A stretch of 64,000 nucleotides of DNA, taken from the NCBI RefSeq assembly GCF_036227565.1, contig NZ_CP109460.1, positions 2,356,001 to 2,420,000 of the forward strand, written 5' to 3'. This DNA is from Streptomyces sp. NBC_01454 (lineage in GTDB: Bacteria; Actinomycetota; Actinomycetes; Streptomycetales; Streptomycetaceae). Each line of letters begins with the position of its first letter. Positions within the stretch are counted from its first letter, which is position 1. This document shows positions 1 through 7,317 of the stretch, one piece after another. Below the pieces are notes generated by a model. The model made no database searches, had not been told where the DNA came from, and saw only the letters and a list, made by a program, of their open reading frames with translations. A program made the translations under genes and the position numbers.

Positions 1-57
1 GGGTTACCGGTCGGGGAGGGACAGAACCGTACGCGGACGGGGGTGCCGGGGGTCGCG

Positions 58-831
58 TTAGCCACGCTTGATCACCTTGTTGGTGAGAGTGCCGATGCCT
101 TCGATGGTGACGGCGACCTCGTCGCCGACGTTGAGGGGGCCGACCCCGGCCGGGGTGCCCGTGAGGATGACGTCGCCAGGGAGCAGGGTCATCGCCTCGG
201 TGATGTGGACGATGAGGTCCTCGACCGGGCGGACCATGTCGCTGGTGCGGCCGAGCTGGCGCTGTTCGCCGTTGACCGTGCACTGGACAGCGAGGCCGGC
301 GGCGATGTCCGCGGGGTCCAGCCCGGTCTCGACCCAGGGGCCGAGCGGGCAGGAGCCGTCGAAGCCCTTGGCCCGGGCCCACTGCTTCTCGCGCTGCTGG
401 ACATCACGCGCGGTGATGTCGTTGGCGCAGGTGTAGCCGAGGATGACGTCCTTGGCGCGCTCGCGGGGCACCTCGCGGCACATCCGGCCGATGACGACGG
501 CGAGCTCCGCCTCGTGGTGCACCTCCTGGGAGAAGGAGGGGTACCCGATGGGGTCGCCGGGGCCGATCACCGAGGTGGACGGCTTGAAGAAGGTGACCGG
601 GACGTCCGGGACGGCGTTGCCCAGCTCGGCGGCGTGCTCGGCGTAGTTGCGGCCGATGGCCACGACCTTGTTGGGCAGGACGGGCGGCAGCAGCCGGACC
701 TTGTCGAGGGGGACCTTTTGGCCCGAGCGCTCGAATTCGGCGAAGGGGTGTCCCTTGATGACGTCGAGTTCGTCGCCTTCGACGACGCCGAATCCGACGT
801 TGCCGTCGATGGAGAATCTGGCGATGCGCAC
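58..831 (-). CDS. Fumarylacetoacetate hydrolase (FAH) family protein
   Basis: A 257-residue member of the FAH superfamily, metal-dependent hydrolases, decarboxylases or isomerases acting on acylpyruvate-type substrates in the cytoplasm. The motif HHEAELAVVIG near residues 105-115 supplies the acidic metal ligands, ITARDVQ near 139-145 gives another Asp, and GDVILTGTPAGVGP near the C-terminus is the usual active-site loop. Length fits the single-domain bacterial form. I chose GTG at 831 because a GAGGGG sequence lies 12 bases upstream and the family normally begins VRIARFS; an in-frame GTG at 858 would add nine residues but has no good ribosome site. It reads away from the conservon and follows the microprotein on the same strand. 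The substrate cannot be told from sequence; the family assignment is secure. Confidence 0.9.
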   Translation of the reverse strand: MRIARFSIDGNVGFGVVEGDELDVIKGHPFAEFERSGQKVPLDKVRLLPPVLPNKVVAIGRNYAEHAAELGNAVPDVPVTFFKPSTSVIGPGDPIGYPSFSQEVHHEAELAVVIGRMCREVPRERAKDVILGYTCANDITARDVQQREKQWARAKGFDGSCPLGPWVETGLDPADIAAGLAVQCTVNGEQRQLGRTSDMVRPVEDLIVHITEAMTLLPGDVILTGTPAGVGPLNVGDEVAVTIEGIGTLTNKVIKRG

Positions 832-912
832 GGGTTGCCGCTGCCCCTCATTGATCACTGGCCGGAGTTGACACTCCAGGCTATCGCGGGGCCGCCGCCG
901 CTCCGCCGCCGC

Positions 913-1080
913 TTACGCCGACACGTCCTGAGCGGGTGCGTCCATCAGGATCGTCCGGCGGGGGTTGGCGGTCCGGGCCGGCAGTTCGACGCTGTGCTCC
1001 GCCGCCTCGGTGCCGAGCTCGCCGGCGTCCTCGAGGTGGACCAGGGTGGTGCGCCGCGGGTTGGCTATGTTGCGGAACAT
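913..1080 (-). CDS. 55-residue microprotein with a duplicated ANPRRT motif
   Basis: An uninterrupted 56-codon frame from ATG 1080 to TAA 913 encodes a small protein with no cysteine, no signal peptide and no membrane segment. The peptide ANPRRTTLV occurs near its N-terminus (residues 6-14) and ANPRRTILM recurs near its C-terminus (residues 38-46), separated by an acidic stretch. Codon choice shows strong third-position G/C, as in real genes here. The ribosome site is weak (GAAGACG). It lies 81 bases upstream of the FAH-family gene on the same strand and is divergent from the first conservon. I do not recognise its function. The internal repeat and codon bias argue for a real gene. Confidence 0.6.
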   Translation of the reverse strand: MFRNIANPRRTTLVHLEDAGELGTEAAEHSVELPARTANPRRTILMDAPAQDVSA

Positions 1081-1704
1081 CGTCGTCTTCACTGCTGTAT
1101 GCCTCGCGTCGTCAAGAGATCGGGAAATCTCGGGGAACTCGGGAAACCTGTCGTACTCACAGCTGCCTTGTCGCTTCAGGCACCTGTGTAAAGCGTCAGG
1201 CTATGCACGCTATTCCCGGCACCGTGCGCGAGAACTCAACGATCTTCCTGTGAGTTTGCTCACGAACTGTGCGACAAATGCCACATTCCCCTTGATCAAC
1301 AACCTTGGGCGAATCGGACAATGGCGGATTGAAGCGCACGTTCCGCGCCCGATCACCCCACCTGGGACAGCGGACGGGGACGGCCGACTCGCGGATAAAA
1401 GTCCGTTATCGACGGCCGAAACTTCTACAAGTCGTGACGCGCTCCGTACATTGCGTCACCCAAGTCACAGTGCATGGCTCCGCTCTTGTTGGAGATCCTG
1501 CACTGTGCTGGAATTCCACGGACCGCCGCACGTTTCAGCCGGCGCGCAGGGCGCAACGTAGCGCCGCGCGGTGGTGCCGCTCTCTCGGCCAGAGAGGGCA
1601 GCCCGCCGGTCACTCACGACCGCCATGGGGGACTCAGCGGTCCCCCATACGACTCGACACCGTCCCGCCGAGGCGGGACGCCTGGTCCAGAGGTTGCGAC
1701 GCTA
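1081..1704. other. 624-bp upstream region of the first conservon
   Basis: No convincing gene in this divergent intergenic region, which is less GC-rich than the flanking coding sequence. Two inverted repeats stand out: GTGAG-TTTG-CTCAC at 1250-1263, and perfect 7-bp arms GTGACGC/GCGTCAC at 1434-1459 with a 12-bp gap. Both are about 250-450 bp upstream of the cvnA1 start and could be regulator sites for the conservon or the microprotein. Confidence 0.4.
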
Positions 1705-4700
1705 GTGCAGGGACGTTTCAAGAGGGATGGCAGCGCTGCGGCGGACCCGGAGCTCCGCGGCGGGACCGATCGCGGCTCCTCGCCCCAGCGCGCCCAGAAC
1801 ACTGCTTCCGCCGGGGGCACCGTGCCCACCGACGGGCGCGGCCAGGCGCCGGGCGAAGACGCCGCGGACGGCGGGACGCCCAAGGCGTCCAAGGGGTCCG
1901 GTGGGCCCGGTTCGCGAATAGCGCTGCGCAACTGGCGCATCAGCACCCGTCTGGTCTCCCTGCTCGCGCTTCCCGTGGTCGCCGCGACCACGCTGGGCGG
2001 CATGCGCATCGCCACGTCGCTGGACAACATCGACCAGCTCGACAAGATGCAGCTGCTCACCGAGATGACCCGGCAGGCCACCGAGCTCGCCGACGCACTG
2101 CAGGTGGAGCGGGACAAGTCGGCCGGTCCGCTGGCCGGCAGCGGCAACACCAAGGACGACGCGAACGTCATCGCGCCCCGCCAGGAGACCGACCGCGCCA
2201 AGCTGAAGTTCAACCAGGCCACCGGCGACATCCAGGGCCAGGACGCCACGATGGCCGGTGTCCGGGCGACCGTCCTGGAGATCGGCCGGCAGCTCAACAC
2301 CCTCAACGAGATCCGCGCCAACGCCTACAAGGACGACAACAACACCGCGCGGACCGTCACCAGCTACAACCAGCTGATCAACTCGCTGCTGTCGCTCTCC
2401 CAGGACATGGCGCAGGCCACCAGCAACCCCGAGATGATCCGCAGTACCCGTGCGCTGGCGGCGTTCTCGTCGGCCAAGGAGTACGCGTCGATCCAGCGCG
2501 CGCTGGTCAGCGCCGGCCTCGCCCACGACGGCGGCCCGCAGCTGTCCTCCAACGACCGGCTGGCCGGCCGTAACGCGGAGGACAGCGAGAAGGCCGCCCG
2601 GGACCGCTTCTCGCAGATCTACAGCAACAACGCCGGCGCGCTCACCCGCGGCCTGGACGGCAACAACGACGAGATCAAGGCCGCGGTCGCCTTCGCGCAC
2701 CGCGCCTTCGCCAGCGGCTCCGGCATCCGCAGCCAGGACATCAGGTACCTCGACTGGTACGACTCCGACACCGTCAAGATCGACGAGATGTCGCGTATCG
2801 AGACCACGCTGCTGTCCGAGATGGAGCAGAAGGCCCGCGGGCTGCGCAACGAGGCCACCCAGTCCGCGATCATCAGCGGTGCGCTGATCCTGCTCGTCCT
2901 CGGCGTCTCGCTGGTCGGCGCGTTCGTCGTGGCGCGCTCCATGGTCCGCTCGCTGCGCCGGCTGCAGGACACCGCGCAGAAGGTCGCCCAGGAACGGCTG
3001 CCCGAGCTGGTCAAGCAGCTGTCCGAGTCCGACCCGCAGGACGTGGACACCTCCGTCCAGTCGGTCGGTGTGCACAGCCGGGACGAGATCGGCCGGGTGG
3101 CCGCGGCCTTCGACGACGTGCACCACGAGGCGGTCCGCCTCGCCTCCGAGCAGGCGCTGCTGCGGGGCAACGTCAACGCGATGTTCACCAACCTCTCGCG
3201 CCGTTCGCAGGGCCTGATCCAGCGTCAGCTCTCGCTGATCTCCGAACTGGAGTCCCGCGAGGCCGACCCGGACCAGCTGTCCTCGCTCTTCAAGCTCGAC
3301 CACCTCGCCACCCGTATGCGCCGTAACGGTGAGAACCTCCTGGTCCTCGCCGGTGAGGAGCCGGGCCGCCGGTGGACGCGGCCGGTGCCGCTGGTCGACG
3401 TCCTGCGTGCCGCCGCCTCCGAGGTGGAGCAGTACGAGCGGATCGAGCTCAACGCCGTCCCGCAGACCGAGGTCGCGGGCCGGGTCGTCAACGACCTCGT
3501 GCACCTGCTCGCCGAGCTGCTGGAGAACGCCACCTCGTTCTCCTCCCCCCAGACCAAGGTCAAGGTCACCGGCCACGCGCTGCCCGACGGGCGCGTCCTG
3601 GTCGAGATCCACGACACCGGTATCGGCCTGTCGCCCGAGGACCTCTCGGCGATCAACGAGCGGCTCGCCGCCCCGCCGACCGTGGACGTCTCGGTCTCCC
3701 GGCGGATGGGTCTGTTCGTGGTCGGCCGCCTGTCGCTGCGGCACGGCATCCGTATCCAGCTGCGGCCCTCCGACTCCGGCGGCACCACCGCGCTGGTCAT
3801 GCTGCCGGTCGATGTCGCCCAGGGCGGCAAGAAGCCGGCCCCGAGCAACGCCAAGGGCGGTGCCGGCGACCTCGGCGGCGGAGGCTCCAGCCGGCTCGCG
3901 GGGCTCCAGCCGCGCGGTCAGGTCGGTTCGGGTCCCTCGGCCGGCGGGCGCCCCGCGCTGCCCGGCCGCGGCGGTCCCGGCGGCGGTGCGCCGAACGCCT
4001 TCGGTGCCCCGGCGCCGTCCGGCCGTACGGCGCCTCCCGGCGCGACGTCTCCGGGCGCCCCGGTACCGGGCGACGCCCGCCCGGCCGGCCGCCCCGGTGC
4101 CGCGCGCCCCTCGCTGCCCACCCGCGGCCAGGAGAGCGGCCCGGCGTCCACCGTGGCCCCGCCCACCGGCGCCCCGCGCCGCGAGGAGCGTCCGCAGCTG
4201 CCGGCGCGCGGTGCCGCGGCCGAACTGCCCGGTGGCCCGTCCGCGGGCGGCAAGGGCGGCCAGCAGCAAGGCGGTCAGCAGCAGGGCGGTACGAGCTGGG
4301 GTGCGCGCCGTGAGCGCGGCGGGTCCGACGACTGGCCGCTGACGCCCGGCGAGGCCCAGGAGCGGCCGCGCGGCCACGAGGAGCCGGAGAGCACCGGCAG
4401 CTTCGAGCGGCCCGCGCCCGCCGGTGGGCCCGGTGACACTGCAGCCTTCGCCCGTCCCGACTTCAACGCGCCGCCGCCCGCGGCGGACGGCTCCCGCGGC
4501 GGGCGCGACCCGCAGGGTGCGCGTCCGGCCGGCCAGGGTGCGGGCAACGGACGTGGCGACACGGGGCAGTTCCCCCGGCCGGACCGCGAGACGGGCCGCC
4601 AGGAGACCGGTCAGTTCGAGACGGGTCAGTTCGAGACCGGTCCGTACGAGACGGGCGAGTACCGGCGTCCCGACAGCGACACGGGGCAGTACCCGCGTCC

Positions 4701-5403
4701 CGACGGCGACACCGGGCAGTACCCGCGCCCCGGCAGCGACAGCGGCGCGTACGACACCGGCCAGTACCGTCGTCCGGACGCCGACCGTGCCGCGTACACC
4801 GACGAGCCGCAGAGCACCGGGCAGTTCCCGGTGCAGCAGCCGCCGGACGCCGGTGCGCAGTCCGCCGACGTGCTCGGTGGGGCGGACGCCGGTCCCGGCG
4901 ACGGCCGTACGCCGATCTTCGACACCATCGAGTCCAACTGGTTCAACCACCCGGCCGCCGCCGCTGCCGGTGTGCCGCCCCAGGGCACCGAGCCCGAGGC
5001 CGACGCACTGCCGCGGCGGGGGGCCGCGCAGGACGGCGCCGCACGGGGCGGTTCGCAGGGCCCGGTGGGCGGTGCGGAGCGTACCCCGGCACCGTCCGAC
5101 GCCTCGCAGTGGCGCAGTTCGCCGAACGACGAGACGTGGCGGCAGGCGGAGCAGATCCGTCAGCCCGCCGCGGGCGGTATCACCACCTCCGGGCTGCCCC
5201 GCCGGGTCCCGCGCGCGAACCTCGTCGCGGGCACCGCACAGCAACAGGCCGACCAGAACGGGCCGCAGGTCTCGCGGTCGCCCAGCGAAGTCCGCGGGCG
5301 GCTGACGAATCTGCGCCGGGGTATCCAGCAAGGCCGGCAGGCCGGGACGTCGTCCACCGGCACCCACGGCATTGTCGATCCCACTCACCAGCAGGAGCGT
5401 TAG
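1705..5403 (+). CDS. cvnA1: Conservon sensor histidine-kinase-like protein CvnA1
   Basis: About 1232 residues. Order of domains: a disordered N-terminus; a membrane segment near residues 80-100; a nitrate/nitrite-sensing-type extracellular domain to about 385; a second membrane segment (ALILLVLGVSLVGAFVV); HAMP; a dimerisation helix containing LDHLATRMRRN; and a HATPase domain with N-box LAELLENATSF, G1 box DTGIGL and GLFVVGR near residues 600-700. A roughly 530-residue Pro/Gly/Gln-rich tail follows, ending in a conserved segment shared with the second conservon. GTG 1705 is chosen because AGAGG precedes it by about ten bases. In Streptomyces, CvnA proteins are membrane sensors that form a complex with CvnB, CvnC and CvnD, likened to eukaryotic G-protein-coupled signalling. 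CvnB starts immediately after the stop, so co-translation is likely. The cvn number is inferred from synteny; the ligand is unknown. Confidence 0.9.
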   Translation: MQGRFKRDGSAAADPELRGGTDRGSSPQRAQNTASAGGTVPTDGRGQAPGEDAADGGTPKASKGSGGPGSRIALRNWRISTRLVSLLALPVVAATTLGGMRIATSLDNIDQLDKMQLLTEMTRQATELADALQVERDKSAGPLAGSGNTKDDANVIAPRQETDRAKLKFNQATGDIQGQDATMAGVRATVLEIGRQLNTLNEIRANAYKDDNNTARTVTSYNQLINSLLSLSQDMAQATSNPEMIRSTRALAAFSSAKEYASIQRALVSAGLAHDGGPQLSSNDRLAGRNAEDSEKAARDRFSQIYSNNAGALTRGLDGNNDEIKAAVAFAHRAFASGSGIRSQDIRYLDWYDSDTVKIDEMSRIETTLLSEMEQKARGLRNEATQSAIISGALILLVLGVSLVGAFVVARSMVRSLRRLQDTAQKVAQERLPELVKQLSESDPQDVDTSVQSVGVHSRDEIGRVAAAFDDVHHEAVRLASEQALLRGNVNAMFTNLSRRSQGLIQRQLSLISELESREADPDQLSSLFKLDHLATRMRRNGENLLVLAGEEPGRRWTRPVPLVDVLRAAASEVEQYERIELNAVPQTEVAGRVVNDLVHLLAELLENATSFSSPQTKVKVTGHALPDGRVLVEIHDTGIGLSPEDLSAINERLAAPPTVDVSVSRRMGLFVVGRLSLRHGIRIQLRPSDSGGTTALVMLPVDVAQGGKKPAPSNAKGGAGDLGGGGSSRLAGLQPRGQVGSGPSAGGRPALPGRGGPGGGAPNAFGAPAPSGRTAPPGATSPGAPVPGDARPAGRPGAARPSLPTRGQESGPASTVAPPTGAPRREERPQLPARGAAAELPGGPSAGGKGGQQQGGQQQGGTSWGARRERGGSDDWPLTPGEAQERPRGHEEPESTGSFERPAPAGGPGDTAAFARPDFNAPPPAADGSRGGRDPQGARPAGQGAGNGRGDTGQFPRPDRETGRQETGQFETGQFETGPYETGEYRRPDSDTGQYPRPDGDTGQYPRPGSDSGAYDTGQYRRPDADRAAYTDEPQSTGQFPVQQPPDAGAQSADVLGGADAGPGDGRTPIFDTIESNWFNHPAAAAAGVPPQGTEPEADALPRRGAAQDGAARGGSQGPVGGAERTPAPSDASQWRSSPNDETWRQAEQIRQPAAGGITTSGLPRRVPRANLVAGTAQQQADQNGPQVSRSPSEVRGRLTNLRRGIQQGRQAGTSSTGTHGIVDPTHQQER
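4555..4840 (+). repeat. TGQ(F/Y)-RPD repeat region inside cvnA1
   Basis: Within the disordered tail the coding sequence repeats units such as DTGQFPRPD, ETGQFETGQF, DTGQYPRPDG and DTGQYRRPD. The units vary in length (about 5-9 residues) and alternate acidic, Thr-Gly-Gln-aromatic and Arg-Pro-Asp elements. The second conservon's CvnA lacks this repeat. Confidence 0.75.
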
Positions 5404-5826
5404 TTGAGTCCGATGAGCCAGGCGGCGCAGAATCTGAACTGGTTGATCACCAACTTCGTGGACAACACCCCCGGGGTGTCGCACACGGTGGTGGTCTCCG
5501 CGGACGGTCTCCTCCTCGCCATGTCCGAAGGCTTCCCCCGCGACCGTGCCGACCAACTGGCGGCGGTGGCCTCCGGCCTGACCTCGCTGACGGCCGGCGC
5601 GTCCCGCATCTTCGAGGGCGGGAGCGTCAACCAGACCGTGGTGGAGATGGAGCGCGGTTTCCTCTTCATCATGTCCGTCTCCGACGGATCGTCACTGGCC
5701 GTGCTCGCACACCCCGAGTGCGACATCGGCCTGGTCGGCTATGAGATGGCCCTGCTGGTCGACCGCGCGGGAACGGTGCTGACGCCCGACCTGCGCGCCG
5801 AACTCCAGGGCAGCCTGCTGCACTGA
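5404..5826 (+). CDS. cvnB1: Roadblock/LC7-domain protein CvnB1
   Basis: A 140-residue single-domain Roadblock/LC7 protein. Roadblock proteins dimerise and act as regulators or scaffolds of small GTPases; in conservons CvnB is the partner of the CvnD GTPase. The start is TTG 5404, directly after the cvnA1 stop, because AGGAG at 5393-5397 sits six bases upstream. ATG 5413 is also in frame but is too far from that site. The product is almost identical to CvnB2 (10418-10840), and long stretches of the two genes agree at nucleotide level. Confidence 0.9.
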   Translation: MSPMSQAAQNLNWLITNFVDNTPGVSHTVVVSADGLLLAMSEGFPRDRADQLAAVASGLTSLTAGASRIFEGGSVNQTVVEMERGFLFIMSVSDGSSLAVLAHPECDIGLVGYEMALLVDRAGTVLTPDLRAELQGSLLH

Positions 5827-5929
5827 GGCGCCCGCAGCGCCGACCGTCCAGCACCACCCCACCCATCCGTGCCGCCACCCCCCACCGGCCAAACCCGACG
5901 ACAGTCCCACTGTCCCGTCCGGAGGACCC

Positions 5930-6340
5930 ATGACCCCGCCACCTGCCACTTCCGGCCCGTACGGCGCATACAGCCAAGCGCCGTACGGGGACGAAGGTGA
6001 CCAGCCGCTGGTGCGCCCGTACGCCATGACCGGAGGCCGGACCCGGCCGCGCTACCAGCTCGCCATCGAGGCGCTGGTCAGCACGACCGCCGACCCCGCC
6101 CAGCTGCCCGGGCTGCTGCCCGAGCACCAGCGGATCTGTCATCTGTGCCGCGAGGTGAAGTCGGTCGCCGAGGTCTCCGCGCTGCTGCACATCCCGCTGG
6201 GTGTGGCGCGGATCCTGGTCGCGGACCTGGCGGAGGCCGGGATGGTGGCGATCCACCAGCCCGGTGGCAGCGGCGAGGCCGGCGGAACACCGGACGTGAC
6301 CTTGCTCGAGAGGGTGCTCAGTGGACTTCGCAAGCTCTGA
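5930..6340 (+). CDS. cvnC1: DUF742 protein CvnC1
   Basis: A 136-residue DUF742 protein. The core begins LVRPYAMTGGRTRPRYQL and is followed by a winged-helix-like region (HQRICHLCREVKSVAEVSALL, a typical DUF742 stretch) and a C-terminus ending LLERVLSGLRKL. DUF742 is the third component of conservons and is thought to bind the kinase/GTPase complex rather than to act as an enzyme. The short N-terminus before the core (about 25 residues) contrasts with about 95 residues in CvnC2. Its last 20 bases overlap the start of cvnD1, a sign of translational coupling. ATG 5930 follows a GGAGGACCC ribosome site. Confidence 0.9.
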   Translation: MTPPPATSGPYGAYSQAPYGDEGDQPLVRPYAMTGGRTRPRYQLAIEALVSTTADPAQLPGLLPEHQRICHLCREVKSVAEVSALLHIPLGVARILVADLAEAGMVAIHQPGGSGEAGGTPDVTLLERVLSGLRKL

Positions 6341-6914
6341 CGGCGCATCGGACGGGGGTGCGGCCCGCGCCACGACGTCCGCCAAGATCGTGGTGGCGGG
6401 CGGCTTCGGCGTGGGCAAGACCACGTTCGTCGGGGCCGTCTCGGAGATCAACCCGCTGCGCACCGAAGCCGTGATGACCTCCGCCTCGGCGGGCATCGAC
6501 GACCTCACGCACGCGCCGGACAAGACGACCACGACCGTGGCGATGGACTTCGGCCGGATCACCCTGGACCAGGACCTGATCCTGTACCTGTTCGGTACGC
6601 CGGGCCAGGACCGTTTCTGGTTCATGTGGGACGACCTGGTGCGCGGCGCGATCGGCGCGGTCGTGCTGGTCGACACCCGGCGGCTGGCCGACTGCTTCCC
6701 CGCGGTCGACTACTTCGAGAACAGCGGACTGCCGTTCGTCGTCGCCCTCAACGGCTTCGAGGGGTACCAGCCGTACACGCCCGACGAGGTGCGTGAGGCG
6801 CTGCAGATCGGTCCCGGGACCCCGATCATCACCACCGACGCCCGGACCCGCAGCGAGGCCAAGAGCGCCCTCATCACGCTCGTGGAGCACGCGCTGATGG
6901 CCCGCCTGCGCTAG
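6321..6914 (+). CDS. cvnD1: Ras-like GTPase CvnD1
   Basis: A 197-residue small GTP-binding protein. The P-loop GGFGVGKTT is at about residues 25-33. The G3 region reads LFGTPGQDRFW, so the Asp usual in DxxG is replaced. The G4 region is ALNGFEG rather than NKxD, as in prokaryotic MglA/CvnD-type GTPases. CvnD is the output GTPase of conservons, membrane-proximal through the CvnA complex. Translation starts at GTG 6321 inside the end of cvnC1. The first 130 residues are nearly identical to CvnD2. Confidence 0.92.
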   Translation: MDFASSDGASDGGAARATTSAKIVVAGGFGVGKTTFVGAVSEINPLRTEAVMTSASAGIDDLTHAPDKTTTTVAMDFGRITLDQDLILYLFGTPGQDRFWFMWDDLVRGAIGAVVLVDTRRLADCFPAVDYFENSGLPFVVALNGFEGYQPYTPDEVREALQIGPGTPIITTDARTRSEAKSALITLVEHALMARLR

Positions 6915-7317
6915 CTCGCCGGGACGGCCCGCCCGGCATCCGGCGCGGGCCGTACGGCAGTTGTCACGGCCCGGGGCGAGCCGCCCTGCCCCGGGCGGGT
7001 TCCCGGCATCCCCTTGTCGATCTGTGTCCTTCGACACGCCGACAATTTTGCTTCATAACGTTTCGACAGTGAATCACAGGGGTTTCGACACCCCGCGCGC
7101 ATGCCCGGCTTCGCTGCGCTCACATTCTTCTCGCATTTTGGCGCGGCTCGCCCTTAACGCCCCTTTTATCTAAGGCACTTCCGTGCCCGCTCCGCCTTTG
7201 CCCAGTGTTTGGAACGCACCGCCCTGACGTGCTGAAATTCGCTGAAACTCCGGAGTAGGAACGCCCAGAAGAAACGGCACAGCACATCAGTGCCGACGCC
7301 GAGAGGTTGTTGGTCGA
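6915..7317. other. 403-bp spacer between the two conservons
   Basis: No gene seen. The middle is clearly AT-richer than its surroundings. TTCGACA occurs three times in direct orientation at 7030-7036, 7062-7068 and 7084-7090. The region probably holds the promoter of the second conservon. No convincing terminator hairpin with a T-run was found for the first. Confidence 0.4.

Noticed and set aside
1702-5556. 1284-codon open frame on the minus strand opposite cvnA1
   Set aside because: Shadow of the high-GC coding strand: composition is Arg/Gly/Leu/Val monotony with no domain, and the plus strand has clear kinase motifs.
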